DNA of 64,000 bases from contig NZ_JAPNKE010000002.1 in NCBI RefSeq assembly GCF_026626665.1, positions 10,808,001 through 10,872,000 of the forward strand, given 5' to 3'. A model generated the notes under the pieces. That model saw nothing but the letters and a program-made list of their open reading frames with translations, did no database searches and was not told the DNA's origin. This document shows positions 1-13,387 of this stretch, in pieces. Each line of letters opens with the position of its first letter. Position 1 is the stretch's first letter. Position numbers and translations under genes: made by a program. The stretch comes from Nannocystis pusilla. Its GTDB lineage: Bacteria; Myxococcota_A; Polyangia; Nannocystales; Nannocystaceae.

Positions 1-101
1 GAGGTCGGCGGGGCGGTCGGGTAGCCGCGCGGCCCGGTGGCGCAGGCGGCGAGGGCGAGGAGGCCCGCGGCGAGGCCGAGGGCGCGCGGGGAGCGGCGCA
101 T
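1..101 (-). CDS. lipoprotein, N-terminal fragment
   Basis: Only the first 33 codons lie in the window; the gene runs off the left edge on the minus strand. Reading from the ATG at 101, the start is MRRSPRALGLAAGLLALAAC followed by Ala-Thr-Gly-Pro. That is a textbook lipoprotein signal: an Arg-rich n-region, a Leu/Ala core, and a lipobox ending at Cys20. The mature protein would be lipid-anchored in the envelope. No convincing Shine-Dalgarno sequence precedes the start, and too little is present to name a family. It is co-oriented with the vWA gene upstream but separated from it by about 335 bases, so they need not share a transcript. Confidence 0.55.
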   Translation of the reverse strand, partial: MRRSPRALGLAAGLLALAACATGPRGYPTAPPT

Positions 102-436
102 GCGGCGAGTATGCCCGGCCCGAGCCGGGCGCGGCCGCAAATCGCGGGCCCGCGAGCGCGGGCGCCGCAGGCAGGACGAGCCGTCGAGCAGAGCGACCGC
201 GTGGACGGAGCCGATGCGCCGAAGCCAGCAGCGCGCGCGAGGCAGCGAGCGGGCGAAGCCTGGCCGCGAGGGCAGGCGCCTGCGAGCGGCGGACGCGAAG
301 CCCTCGGCGGCGAGGGCAAACGCGAGCGCCCGTTCGGCGCGGCTGTTCCGCGGGCACGTGCGCGAGGCCGACGAAGCGAGGCGGTTCGCGGGAGCCACGT
401 GCGGTCGCGGCGAGATCGAGGCGCCCGCGCCGAGGC
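102..436. other. gap without recognisable gene
   Basis: Very GC-rich stretch between two minus-strand genes. Open frames exist on the plus strand, but their composition (Arg/Ala/Gly-rich) is that of antisense shadow, and no domain, start signal or structured element was recognised. Confidence 0.4.
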
Positions 437-2014
437 TCAGCGGGCCACGGTGGCGGGCGCCTCGAGGGGCTCGCCCTGCTGGCCGGCGGCGAGGCCGAGG
501 AGGGCCAGCATGCCGCGGCGGTAGCCCCTGGCGTCGGAGCCGAGGGCGCCCTCGGCGAGGCCGCGGATCTGCTTGTACGTGACGCCGCGCGCGTGCTCGG
601 AGTTGCGCAGCTTCATGCCGAACATCGCGACCGCGGCGGCGAAGCGGAGGTCTTCGGAGGCGGCGTCGAGGGCGTGGCCCGGATCGGCGACCGGCATGGT
701 GAGCTGGCTGCCCTCCCCCTCGGGCTGCTTGTAGCGCAGCTTGACGTGCATGAGCTCGGCGCTGGCGGAGGCGGGCGCGGGCGCGGCCTTCGGCTGCTGA
801 TAGCGCAGCGGGTCGACGCCGGGCACCGCACCCTCGGCCCCGGGCGGCAGGACCTCGTACAGCGCGGTGACCGTGTGGCCGGCGCCGATCTCACCGGCGT
901 CCTTGCTGTCGTCGTTGAAGTCCTGGTGGGCGAGGACGCGGTTCTCGTAGCCGACGAGGCGGTAGGCGCCGACCTTGAGCGGGTTGAACTCGACCTGGAT
1001 CTTCACGTCCTTGGCGATCGTGACGAGGGTGGCGCCGGCCTGCTCGACCAGGACCTTGCGCGCCTCCTGCAGGCCGTCGATGTAGGCGTAGTTGCCGTTG
1101 CCCTTGTCGGCCAGCATCTCCATCGTGCTGTCCTTGACGTTGCCGGTGCCGAAGCCGAGCACCGACAGGAAGATGCCGCTGTCGCGCTTGCGCTCGATGA
1201 GCCGCTGCAGCTCGCCCTCGCTGCTGACGCCGACGTTGAAGTCGCCGTCGGTCGCCAGGATCACGCGGTTGATGCCGCCCTTGCGGAAGGCCCGCTCGGC
1301 CAGGGCGTAGGCGGCCTCGATGCCCTGGCCGCCGTTGGTCGAGCCGCCGGCGTAGAGGGCGTCGATGGCGGAGACGATCTTGTCGCGGTCGGCGGTCGGC
1401 TCGAGCACGACGCCCGCGGCGCCGGCGTAGACGACGATGCCGACGCTGTCGACCGGGCGGATGTCGGCGACCAGCATGGCCAGCGAGCGCTGCAGCAGCG
1501 GCAGCTTGTCGGGGCTCGACATGCTGCCCGACACGTCGAGCAGGAACACCAGGTTGCGCGGCGGGATCTCGGCCGGCGCCAGCGACTTGCCCTTGATCCC
1601 GATCTGCACGAGCCGCGCCTGGTCGTTCCACGGGCAGGCCGCGACCTCGGTCCGCACCGAGAACGGCTGCCCGCCCGCGGGCTCGGGGTAGGCGTAGGTG
1701 AAGTAGTTGATCATCTCCTCGACGCGGACGGCGTCGGCCGGCGGCAGCTGGCCGTCCTCGAGGAAGCGGCGCACGTTGCTGTACGAGGCCGTGTCGACGT
1801 CGATCGAGAAGGTCGAGAGCGGGTCGTCGGCGACCCGCTTGAACGCGTTCTCGGCGATGTGCGCGTAGCTCTCGGTGTTCGGCGCCTCCATCGCGGCGGC
1901 GGCCGCCGGGGTCGCGTAGTAGCCCCCGCTCATGTCCGCGTGGGACGGCCGCTTCGCGCAGGCCGGATGGAGGAGCAGCAGGGCGACGACGGAGAGCAGG
2001 CGCGGGCGGTTCAT
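437..2014 (-). CDS. vWA-domain protein, YfbK family
   Basis: 525-residue exported protein of the YfbK type, close to the family's usual 550-600. The N-terminus has a hydrophobic stretch ending in a Pro-Ala-Cys at about residue 19, so it is probably a lipoprotein, though the lipobox is weak. The order is the YfbK N-terminal module (around 65-125, with DPLSTFSIDVDTASYSNVRR), a von Willebrand A domain (about 150-330) with an intact metal-binding MIDAS (DVSGSMS and a later TDGDFNVG), then the DUF3520-type C-terminal region. YfbK proteins are envelope vWA proteins of uncertain role, often near ECF sigma factors; none is visible here. The ORF is unbroken. Cellular function is not known. Confidence 0.85.
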   Translation of the reverse strand: MNRPRLLSVVALLLLHPACAKRPSHADMSGGYYATPAAAAAMEAPNTESYAHIAENAFKRVADDPLSTFSIDVDTASYSNVRRFLEDGQLPPADAVRVEEMINYFTYAYPEPAGGQPFSVRTEVAACPWNDQARLVQIGIKGKSLAPAEIPPRNLVFLLDVSGSMSSPDKLPLLQRSLAMLVADIRPVDSVGIVVYAGAAGVVLEPTADRDKIVSAIDALYAGGSTNGGQGIEAAYALAERAFRKGGINRVILATDGDFNVGVSSEGELQRLIERKRDSGIFLSVLGFGTGNVKDSTMEMLADKGNGNYAYIDGLQEARKVLVEQAGATLVTIAKDVKIQVEFNPLKVGAYRLVGYENRVLAHQDFNDDSKDAGEIGAGHTVTALYEVLPPGAEGAVPGVDPLRYQQPKAAPAPASASAELMHVKLRYKQPEGEGSQLTMPVADPGHALDAASEDLRFAAAVAMFGMKLRNSEHARGVTYKQIRGLAEGALGSDARGYRRGMLALLGLAAGQQGEPLEAPATVAR

Positions 2015-2094
2015 GCAGCCGCCCGAACGCCAGGGTCTCGCGGGCTCTTACAGGGGCTCGCGGGGCGCGGACGCGCCCGCGCGGCGGGAATCAA

Positions 2095-2111
2095 ATGTCT
2101 CTCGGGACATG
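2095..2111. repeat. dispersed palindrome copy
   Basis: ATGTCTCTCGGGACATG: one copy of the window-wide TGTCC-N4-GGACA family, in the gap upstream of the vWA gene. Confidence 0.6.
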
Positions 2112-2302
2112 TTCGAAAGCCAGTCGAAGACGGCGCGCGAGGACGTTGTCGCGACCGGGCGCTGCGCGTCGTGCAGGCGCAGCACGGCGCGAGGAGGCTG
2201 GCGGGCGAGGTGCTCTCCTGCGAGCATCAGGCCGGCGCGGGTCGAGGCGCCGACAAACGCGGGGCGAGGTCCGCACTCGTGGTCGGCGTGGGCGCCGTCG
2301 CC

Positions 2303-2645
2303 GCGCTCGAGAGAGGCGATCGTCGCGCGAGACGAGGTCGCCGCCGCACCGCGCTCGCGAGGCGATCGTGGCCGCGAGACGAGGTCGCCGCCGCCACCGC
2401 GCTCGAGAGGCGATCGTCGCCGCGAGACGAGGGCGCCGCCGTCACCGCGCTCGCGGGAGGCGATCGTCGCGCGAGACGAGGTCGCCGCCGTCACCGCGCT
2501 CGAGAGAGGCGATCGTGGCCGCGAGACGAGGGCGCCGCTGTCACCGCGCTAGCGAGAGGCGATCCTCGCCGCGAGACGAGGTTGCCGCCGGCACCGCGCG
2601 CGAGAGGCGATCTTCGCCGCGAGACGAGATCGCCGCTCGGGGCGA
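2303..2645. repeat. tandem repeat, 7 copies of about 48 bp
   Basis: Seven imperfect copies of a unit built around GAGGCGATCGTCGCCGCGAG then ACGAGGTCGCCGCC. The invariant GAGACGAG core starts at 2329, 2376, 2424, 2473, 2523, 2573 and 2621, giving spacings of 47, 48, 49, 50, 50 and 48. It lies in the roughly 750-base gap between the vWA gene and the tRNA, where no gene is recognised. All long open frames across it are low-complexity Arg/Ala peptides, so I treat it as a noncoding minisatellite. Confidence 0.85.
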
Positions 2646-2767
2646 CGACGGCGCGGGCGCGCGGATCGAAGGGGGCGCTCGCGTGGCGTGAGGGTCGACG
2701 CCGTCGTCCGTGGGCGGACCCAAGCAAGAGGCCCGAGTCTTGCGACCCGGGCCTTCTTACTTTGTTG

Positions 2768-2841
2768 TCGGGGTGAGAGGATTTGAACCTCCGACTCCCT
2801 GGTCCCGAACCAGGTGCGCTACCAGGCTGCGCTACACCCCG
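2768..2841 (-). tRNA. tRNA-Pro (anticodon CGG)
   Basis: The minus strand folds as a complete cloverleaf: acceptor CGGGGTG pairs with CACCCCG (7 bp), a D-arm with GG in its loop, an anticodon stem CCTGG/CCAGG enclosing TTCGGGA (anticodon CGG, reading CCG proline codons), and a T-arm GGAGG-TTCAAAT-CCTCT. The discriminator is A; the CCA end is not encoded. Length 74 with a short variable loop. It stands alone between the tandem-repeat gap and the kinase gene. Confidence 0.95.
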
Positions 2842-3073
2842 AAGAGGAGGCCGGGTAGATAGCGGAAACGAGGCGTCCGTGTCAAAGGGTAAAACGTGAT
2901 CGAACTCGCGGGTCACGGGGGCGAAACGGGCCCAGGAGCGAGAATCGAGCCGAGCGCGACGCCCGCGGCTCGAGAGCCGCGAGTGACGCGATGGGCGCAG
3001 GGAGATCGCGCTGCCAAAGGGGCTCGGAGGGCCCGCGGAGGACCGTGAAAACTGGGCCGGCGAGCGCCGCGCC

Positions 3074-4282
3074 TCAGGTGACGATCGAGATCTCGTAGGG
3101 GCCGACCCAGATCTTGTCGTTCTCCTCGAGCTCGACCGGGCGCTGGACGGGGGTGTCGTTCACGCGCACCGAGCCGTCGCCGATGATCGGCCGGAGGAAC
3201 GGGTGGTTCGGGATCCCGCTCCACTCGAGCACGGCGTGAACGCGCCGGATGTGCTGCGAGTGGTGGTCGGGCAGCATGATCTCGCAGCGCTCGCCGCTGC
3301 CGATCCGGTAGCTGCCCGGGAGGAACATCCGCTCCTCGACGCCGCCCTCCGGCCAGCGCAGGCGCAAGGTCGCCGCCACCGGGATGCCGAGCTCGCGGTG
3401 CAGCACCTCGCCGAGGATGTTGGCCAGCACCCCGGCGTCGTGCGGGCGCCGCTCCGGCTCCTTGTCGAGCGAGGCCATGAGCCCCTTGACCAGCGTCCGC
3501 GGCAGGCTCTCGCAGCCCTCGTGCTTGTCGATCGGCACCACCGGCATGCTCGCGTGCGCGTGCAACCATCGCACCGGCTTCTCGCGGTACTCCTCGCGCA
3601 CCGCGTTGAGCGGGCGGTCGCCGTGGAACGGCGATCGCGCCGACAACAGCTCGTAGAGGATGGTGGCCAGGCTGTACACGTCGCTCGACGGCGACAGCAC
3701 GCGGGTCTTGAGCTGCTCGGGCTGACAGTAGTGCGGCGTGCCGACGACCATGTGGATCTGGGTCGCGTTCATGCCGATCACGCTCTTGCCGTCCCACGAG
3801 CGCGCCAGGCCGAAGTCGAGCACTTTGATCTGCCCGTTGTCCTGGACGAAGATGTTCTCGGGCTTCACGTCGCGGTGGACGATCCCCTGCGCGTGCGGCT
3901 CCGCCAGGCCCAGGCAGGCCTGGTGCACGATCGTCACCGCCTGCGCCGGGTGCAGCGGCTGGTCGAACTTGTGCCACGTGTTGAGGGTCTGGCCCTCGAG
4001 GTAGTCCATCAACATGTACACGTGGCCGTCGGGCCGCAGGCCGCAGTCGAAGGTGCGCACGACGTGCGGGTTGGTCAGCGAGCGCAAGATCGTGATCTCG
4101 CGGAGCGCCCGCTGGGCCTGGTCGCCCGAGGTCACCGGCTCGCGCGTGAGCTTCAGCGCGAGCGGCTTGTCGTAGCCGCGGACTTCGACCTTGTACACGC
4201 TCGCAAAGGCGCCGCTGCCGAGGACCCGCAGGATCTTGATGTTTCCGGCGTAGACATCCCCGGGTTGAAGTACAAGCGCCAT
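3074..4282 (-). CDS. Ser/Thr protein kinase with C-terminal FHA domain
   Basis: 402 residues from the ATG at 4282. The kinase domain spans about 12-280: Gly-rich loop GSGAFASVYK (22-31), ATP-binding Lys44, catalytic HRDVKPEN (Asp138), DFGLA (156-160), and an activation segment ending in a QPE in place of the usual APE. The C-terminal roughly 90 residues (LPGSYRIGSGERCEIML onward) are an FHA domain, which binds phosphothreonine. No transmembrane segment is visible, so it is probably cytosolic. The open frame extends upstream of 4282 into low-quality sequence with an in-frame Val start a few codons earlier; the ATG gives the best family fit. Kinases with a fused FHA reader are common in myxobacteria; the substrate is unknown. 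Confidence 0.9.
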   Translation of the reverse strand: MALVLQPGDVYAGNIKILRVLGSGAFASVYKVEVRGYDKPLALKLTREPVTSGDQAQRALREITILRSLTNPHVVRTFDCGLRPDGHVYMLMDYLEGQTLNTWHKFDQPLHPAQAVTIVHQACLGLAEPHAQGIVHRDVKPENIFVQDNGQIKVLDFGLARSWDGKSVIGMNATQIHMVVGTPHYCQPEQLKTRVLSPSSDVYSLATILYELLSARSPFHGDRPLNAVREEYREKPVRWLHAHASMPVVPIDKHEGCESLPRTLVKGLMASLDKEPERRPHDAGVLANILGEVLHRELGIPVAATLRLRWPEGGVEERMFLPGSYRIGSGERCEIMLPDHHSQHIRRVHAVLEWSGIPNHPFLRPIIGDGSVRVNDTPVQRPVELEENDKIWVGPYEISIVT

Positions 4283-4429
4283 AGCCCGCACGAAAACTAT
4301 CACGAGGGCCCCGCGAGACAGCAAGGGGGCCCGCGAACGAGCCGCCGGTCCCATGAACACACACCTGCCGAGCCGACCCACCCCCGAAGGCACATCGGGT
4401 AAAGCCCGGAAATTACGCCGATTTCGCGC

Positions 4430-5169
4430 CTGAGCCCGTCCCTGCGGCCTGCGCTGATTGCGACCGACGTCGACGGAACGTTGACCCGGGCCGGGAAGCT
4501 GGACACAGCGGCGCTGGCGGCGATCACCCGCCTGGTCGCCGCCGGGGTCGCGGTCATGCCGGTGTCGGGCCGGCCTGCGGGCGAAGTCACGGGACTGTGT
4601 CGTTACCTGCCCGGCGTCACGCGTGGACTGGCCGAAAACGGCTTGCTCGAGGTGATCCCCGACCGGGCGCCGCGCTGGCTCGGCAGACCGACCGACAAGC
4701 CGCGGTTGCGCCAGGTCGGCGAGCGCCTCAACGCCGAGCACGACGCCCGCCTGCGGCTGACCGGCGACGACTTCTGCCGACTCGGTGACATCGCCTACGA
4801 ACGCGACGGCCGCGACGAGCCCGAGCTGGTGCGCCTGCGCGACCTCGCCGCCGAGATGGGCGTCCACCTCGTGTGGTCGAACGTGCATGTGCACCTCGCC
4901 GAGTCGGTGCCCGACAAGGGCGCAGCGGTGCTGCAGATGGCCGCCGAGCTGGGGCTCGATCCGCGGGCGATCGTGACGATCGGCGACGCGCCCAACGACG
5001 CGGGCCTGTTCGTCGGCGGCCGCTTCGGCGCGACGGTGGGGACTGCGGACATCGCCGGGCAATTGCAGTACCTGCCCGAGGCCCTGCATTCATCACCCAG
5101 GCCCGCGAGGGCGCCGGCTTCGTCGAGATGGCCGAGGCCGTCCTCGCGGCCGTCGCCGCCGGGGCGTGA
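4430..5169 (+). CDS. HAD-superfamily phosphatase (Cof/MpgP-like), frameshifted
   Basis: Type IIB HAD phosphatase of the mannosyl-3-phosphoglycerate/sucrose-phosphate phosphatase-like group. Visible motifs: DVDGTLT (nucleophile motif I), VSGRP (motif II) and GDAPNDAGLF (motif IV). The frame has no ATG or GTG before motif I; the in-frame stop at 4400 limits the start to a CTG near 4430 or an ATT, so the start is uncertain and a 5-prime indel is possible. Near 5085 the frame must change by one base to continue into the conserved end ITQAREGAGFVEMAEAV and the stop at 5169. It is transcribed divergently from the kinase gene, with about 150 bases between the two likely starts. Substrate cannot be told from sequence. 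Confidence 0.75.
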
Positions 5170-5325
5170 GGGCCCCTACGCGAGAAATCGCCGGTCCGTG
5201 AAACCAGGCGCCGGTTGCGGAGGTCGCAAGCCCTCGCCGCGCGGTCCACCGAGCGCGGGAGCGCTGCGACGATCCGCGGCGATCTCGCCGCTTTCGTGCT
5301 ATGCCGCGGGGCGTAAGGCCCGGAC

Positions 5326-6555
5326 ATGCTGAGTTCGCCCGCCCCCACGAGGATCCGTCCGTCGCGTCGTTGGCTGCTGCTCTCCCTCGCGCTCGGGCTC
5401 GGCTGTCAGGCCAGCGCCGGCGGCGTCGAGAAGAAGGCCGCGGACGCCGAGGTGGTCGAGCAACCGAGCCCGGTCGTCGTCGGCACCGTCGAGCGCGGCG
5501 CCATCACGGCGACGATCTCCGCCGCCAGCACGATCGAGGCCGAACGCCAGGTCACCGTCCACTCGGAGTCGGTCGGCAGGCTCGTCGACCTCACGGTCGA
5601 GGAGGGCGACAAGGTCAAGGAAGGCCAGGTGCTGGCGAGGATCCGCTTCGACGCCCAGGCCAACTCGCTCCTCCGCGCCAACACCTCGCTGGCCAAGGCG
5701 CAGACCGACTTCCAGCGCATCGAGCAGCTCTACAACGAGCGCGTGCTCGGCAACGAGGAGTACCAGAAGGCCAGAAACCAGCTCGACATCGCCGAGCTCG
5801 ACCTGCGCGACCGGGCCCGCGAGATGAAGAACACCAAGGTGACGGCGCCGTTCTCCGGCACGGTCACCGTGCGCAAGGTGACCGAGGGCGGCTTCGTCAC
5901 CAACGGCGCCGAGCTGCTGCAGGTGACCGACTTCAACACGCTGGTCGCCCGCGTGTTCGTGCCCGAGAAGGAGCTCGACCGCGTCAGGGTCGGGCAGGAG
6001 GCGCTGGTGGTCGGCAAGGCCGCGAAGGGCCGCAAGGGCACCGGCAAGGTCCTGCGGATCTCCCCCACCGTCGACGCCGGCACCGGCACCGTCAAGATGA
6101 CCGTCGCGCTGCCGCAAGAGCTGGCCGGCGGCCAGGGCTTTCTGCCCGGCATGTACGCCGAGGTCACGCTGACCGTCGATCACCGCGAGGACGTCGCGCT
6201 GGTGCCGAAGGGCGCGATCGTCCACGACGAGGAGCAGACCTACGTGTTCGTGCCCGAGGGCGACAAGGCCCGCCGCGTGCGCGTCGAGCTCGGGCTGCAG
6301 GACGCCGAGCGCGTGGAGATCGTCAAGGGCCTCGGGGCGGGCGACGCGGTGATCGTCGCCGGTCAGACGGGCCTCAAGGACGGGGCCAAGATCGTCCGCG
6401 TCGACATGCAGGGCCGGCCCGAGGGCGGCGACGCCAAGGCCGCCGAGGACAAGCCCGCCGAGGCGAAGGTCGAGGCCAAGGCGGACGACGCCAAGGCCGC
6501 CGCCGAGCCGGACGCGAAGGCCGAAGAAGCCAAGGCTGCCAACAAGGAGAACTAA
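5326..6555 (+). CDS. RND efflux periplasmic adaptor (membrane fusion protein)
   Basis: 409-residue HlyD/MFP adaptor, first gene of a tripartite-pump operon. The N-terminus has a lipoprotein signal (LALGLGC, Cys about 27), so it is lipid-anchored on the periplasmic side. In order: barrel-sandwich/lipoyl half (TVHSESVGRLVDLTVEEGDK), a short coiled-coil hairpin (about 100-150), the second lipoyl half (VTAPFSGTVTVRKVTEGGFV), a beta-barrel and a membrane-proximal domain. The last 50 residues are an Ala/Lys/Asp/Glu-rich tail, unusual for the family. It would bridge the RND pumps downstream to an outer-membrane TolC-type channel, which is not encoded here. Confidence 0.93.
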   Translation: MLSSPAPTRIRPSRRWLLLSLALGLGCQASAGGVEKKAADAEVVEQPSPVVVGTVERGAITATISAASTIEAERQVTVHSESVGRLVDLTVEEGDKVKEGQVLARIRFDAQANSLLRANTSLAKAQTDFQRIEQLYNERVLGNEEYQKARNQLDIAELDLRDRAREMKNTKVTAPFSGTVTVRKVTEGGFVTNGAELLQVTDFNTLVARVFVPEKELDRVRVGQEALVVGKAAKGRKGTGKVLRISPTVDAGTGTVKMTVALPQELAGGQGFLPGMYAEVTLTVDHREDVALVPKGAIVHDEEQTYVFVPEGDKARRVRVELGLQDAERVEIVKGLGAGDAVIVAGQTGLKDGAKIVRVDMQGRPEGGDAKAAEDKPAEAKVEAKADDAKAAAEPDAKAEEAKAANKEN

Positions 6556-6614
6556 AGCCGTGGAGCCCGTTCGTCCGGAGTCCGGCGACCTCAGCGGCGG
6601 CCAGGGCCCGCGAG

Positions 6615-10181
<3,567 letters not shown>

Positions 10182-10185
<4 letters not shown>

Positions 10186-13100
10186 GCGGCTCGTCCGTCC
10201 CGGGGCCGGACTTGCGCGACAACGGCATGGTCCGCCTGTCGCTGGTGCGGCCGGTGACGATGATGATGGCGCTGCTCAGCGCGGTGGTGATCGGCGTGGT
10301 CGCGTTCTTCGGGATCCCGCTCGAGTTGATCCCGTCGGGCTTCTCGCCGCCGTTCCTGATGATCGAGGTGCCGTACCCGAACGCGACGGCGCAGGACATC
10401 GAGGACCGGATCACGCGGCCGCTCGAGCAGTCGCTGGCGACCACGCCGGGGCTCGAGGAGATCAGCGCGACCTCGCGGGCCGACCGCGCCAGCGTGACGC
10501 TGGTGTTCGAGGGCGAGACCGACATGGACGTCGCCTACCGCGAGGTCCGCGACCGGGTCGCGCGCGCGGCCGAGCTGCCGAGCGACGTGCAGCGGGTGCG
10601 GATCAACAAGCAGTCGGGCGCGGGCATCCCGGTGGCGTTCTACAGCGTGACCTGGGACGAGTCGATCGACCTGCCGCGCGACCGGGTGCAGAAGCACCTG
10701 GTCCGCGCCATCGAGCGCATCGACGGCGTCGCCCTCGTCAATCTTTGGGGCAAAGAGGATCGCGAGATCCGCATCGAGCTCAACCGGCCGCTCGCCGAGG
10801 CGGCCGGGGTCAACATCTTCACGCTCGCGCAGAAGCTGTCGCAGGCCAACTTCAACCTCGCCAGCGGCGAGATCCGCGACCCCGACGGGCGCTTCGTGGT
10901 CCGCTCCCTGGCGACCTACCAGACGGTCCAGCAGCTCGAGGACACGATCGTCGGGCAGAAGAACCTGCGGCTCAAGGACATCGCCGACGTCGTCTACGAC
11001 TACCCCGAGAGCGACCGCATCGACCGCTTCAACGGGCGGCCGTCGATGGTGCTGTTCGTGCTCAAGGAGTCGCAGGCCAACACCGTCGAGGTGTGCGACA
11101 AGATCCGCGAGGCCGTCGAGGCGGCGGTGCGTGAGCCGGGGCTGTCGGGCTTCGACGTCAAGGCCTTCTTCATGCAGGGCGACGCGATCCGCTACTCGCT
11201 CAACCAGGTCACCAGCTCGGGCCTGCAGGGCGGGGTGCTGGCGATCGTGGTGCTGCTGTTCTTCCTGCGCCGGGTCCGCCTGACGCTGCTCATCGCCGCC
11301 TCGATCCCGCTGTCGATCTTCCTGTCGCTGCCGGTGATGTACTTCCTCGACCAGTCGATCAACATCATCTCGCTGCTCGGCCTGATGATCTGCGTCGGTC
11401 TGGTGGTCGACAACTCGGTGGTGGTCGCGGAGAACATCGACCGCTACCGCGAGCGCGGCATGGGCCCGTACGCGGCGGCGCTGCACGGGGCCTCGGAGGT
11501 CGCGCTGCCGATCACGCTGGCGACGCTGACGACGATGATCGTGTTCGCGCCGGCGGCGCTGCTCAGCTCGGGGCCGACGCAGTTCTTCATGATCCGCATG
11601 GTCACGCCGGTGTGCGTGTCGCTGCTGGCCAGCCTGTTCGTGGCGCTGGTGCTGGTGCCGATGACGAGCGCGATGGCCCTCGGCACGCCGGACCCGCTGC
11701 GCCGCCGTGACCGCCGCTGGCGCGCCGTGCTGGCGGTCGACGCCTGGTGGAAGCAGTGGATGGGCCGGCTGTACACGGCCACGCTCGGGCGGGTCAACGC
11801 GTGGTACGGGGCGCTGCTGCGCGGCAGCCTGCGCCGGCGCATCGACGTGGTGATCCCGTCGCTGCTGATGCTGGCGGCGACGTGCGCGATCCCGATGCAG
11901 CACGTCAAGTTCTCGAGCGGCGAGAACATGGGCACGCGCAACTTCTGGGCCTACTACTCGATGCCGTCGGACATCACCAAGGCCGAGGCCGAGAAGTTCT
12001 TCGGCGAGGTCGAGAGGTCGATCGCCGAGGTCAAGGACCAGTACCGGATCTCCGGCCAGTACATCGGCTTCGACGGCAGCTTCGCCCAGGTGCAGGTGTT
12101 CTTCGAGCCGCAGGAGCCGGGCGAGCGGCCGTTCAACGAGGTCCGCCAGGAGGTCTACGACAAGATGCCCAGCCGGCCGGGCTGGGTGAAGGAGGCCCGC
12201 TTCGGCGGGGCCGACGGCGGGCAGGACAACACCTTCATGGTCACGCTGTACGGCGACGACCACCGCTCGGTGCAGGAGGCCCGCGAGACGCTGCAGACGG
12301 CGCTGTTGCAGCAGCCGGGGGTGCTCGGGGTGTCGAACCGCGGCTCGGACGCGGTCCGCCGCGACGAGCTGGCGCTGGCCGTCGACCGGACGATGACCGA
12401 GCGCTTCGGCATCCCGGCCGGCAACATCGCCAGCTCGATCGCCTACGCGATCCGCGGGCAGGTGCTGCCGCGGTTCCAGAGCGCCACCGAGGACCGCGAG
12501 ATCGAGGTCCGGATCCGCTACCGCAAGGAGGACCGCGAGCAGCTCGGCGAGCTGCTCGAGTTCAAGGTGCCGAGCGAGAAGAAGCCGGGCACGGTGGTGC
12601 CGGTGCGGGTGCTGACCGAGATGACGGTGCAGAAGGGCGAGCAGGCGCTGATCCGCAACGACAAGCGGGTGGCGGCGCTGATCCGGCTCGAGCTGGCCGA
12701 GGACGACCGGCTGGCGGTCATGGACAAGCTGCGCAAGTTCATCGAGACCTACCGCCTGCCCGCCGGCATCAGCTTCGACGCCGACCGTGACACCCGCGAG
12801 ACCGACACCCTGCGCAACGACATGGTCGGGGCGATGATCCTGTCGACCGCGTTCATCTTCCTGGTGATGGGCTTTTTGTTCGAGAGCTTCATCCTGCCGA
12901 TGAGCGTGCTGCCGTCGATCCCGCTGTCGTTCATCGGCGTGTGGTGGTTCTTGATGCTGACCGGCTCGCCGATCGACGCCCTGGCGGTGATCGGGATCCT
13001 CCTGCTGCTCGGGGTGGTCGTGAACAACGGCATCGTCCTGGTCGACTTCATCAACAGCGCCCGCGCCTCGGGGCTGTCGCGCGAGGAGGCGATCGTCCAG

Positions 13101-13352
13101 GCCGGCATGCAGCGGTTCCGCCCGATCTTGATGACCGCGCTGACCACCGTCGGCGGCATGATCCCGCTCGCGTTCACCACCCCCAACGGCGAGGGCCTCG
13201 ACTACGGCCCGTTCGGCAAGACCCTGGTCGGCGGCATGACGACCGCGACGGTGCTGACCTTGGTGGTCGTGCCGGTCGCGTACACGTACTTCGACGACCT
13301 CCGGATCGCCGCCGGCGAGTGGGCCCGCCGAGTGCTGTGGCGCCGCCGCTGA
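10182..13352 (+). CDS. RND efflux transporter, second of two
   Basis: 1056-residue RND pump, unbroken. It starts at GTG 10182, overlapping the stop of the preceding pump, which implies translational coupling. The N-terminal membrane helix (VRPVTMMMALLSAVVIG) follows about 20 hydrophilic residues. Central helices ICVGLVVDNSVVVAENIDRYR and the C-terminal GVVVNNGIVLVDFINSARA are standard RND transmembrane motifs; two large periplasmic porter loops lie between. It is clearly diverged from the pump next door, so the pair may form a heteromeric transporter like MdtBC (inference). It completes the operon; the hydrolase gene follows after 35 bases. Confidence 0.92.
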
Positions 13353-13387
13353 ACGGTGATAGGTTTCCGGCTCGGAGAGGGTGTCCC

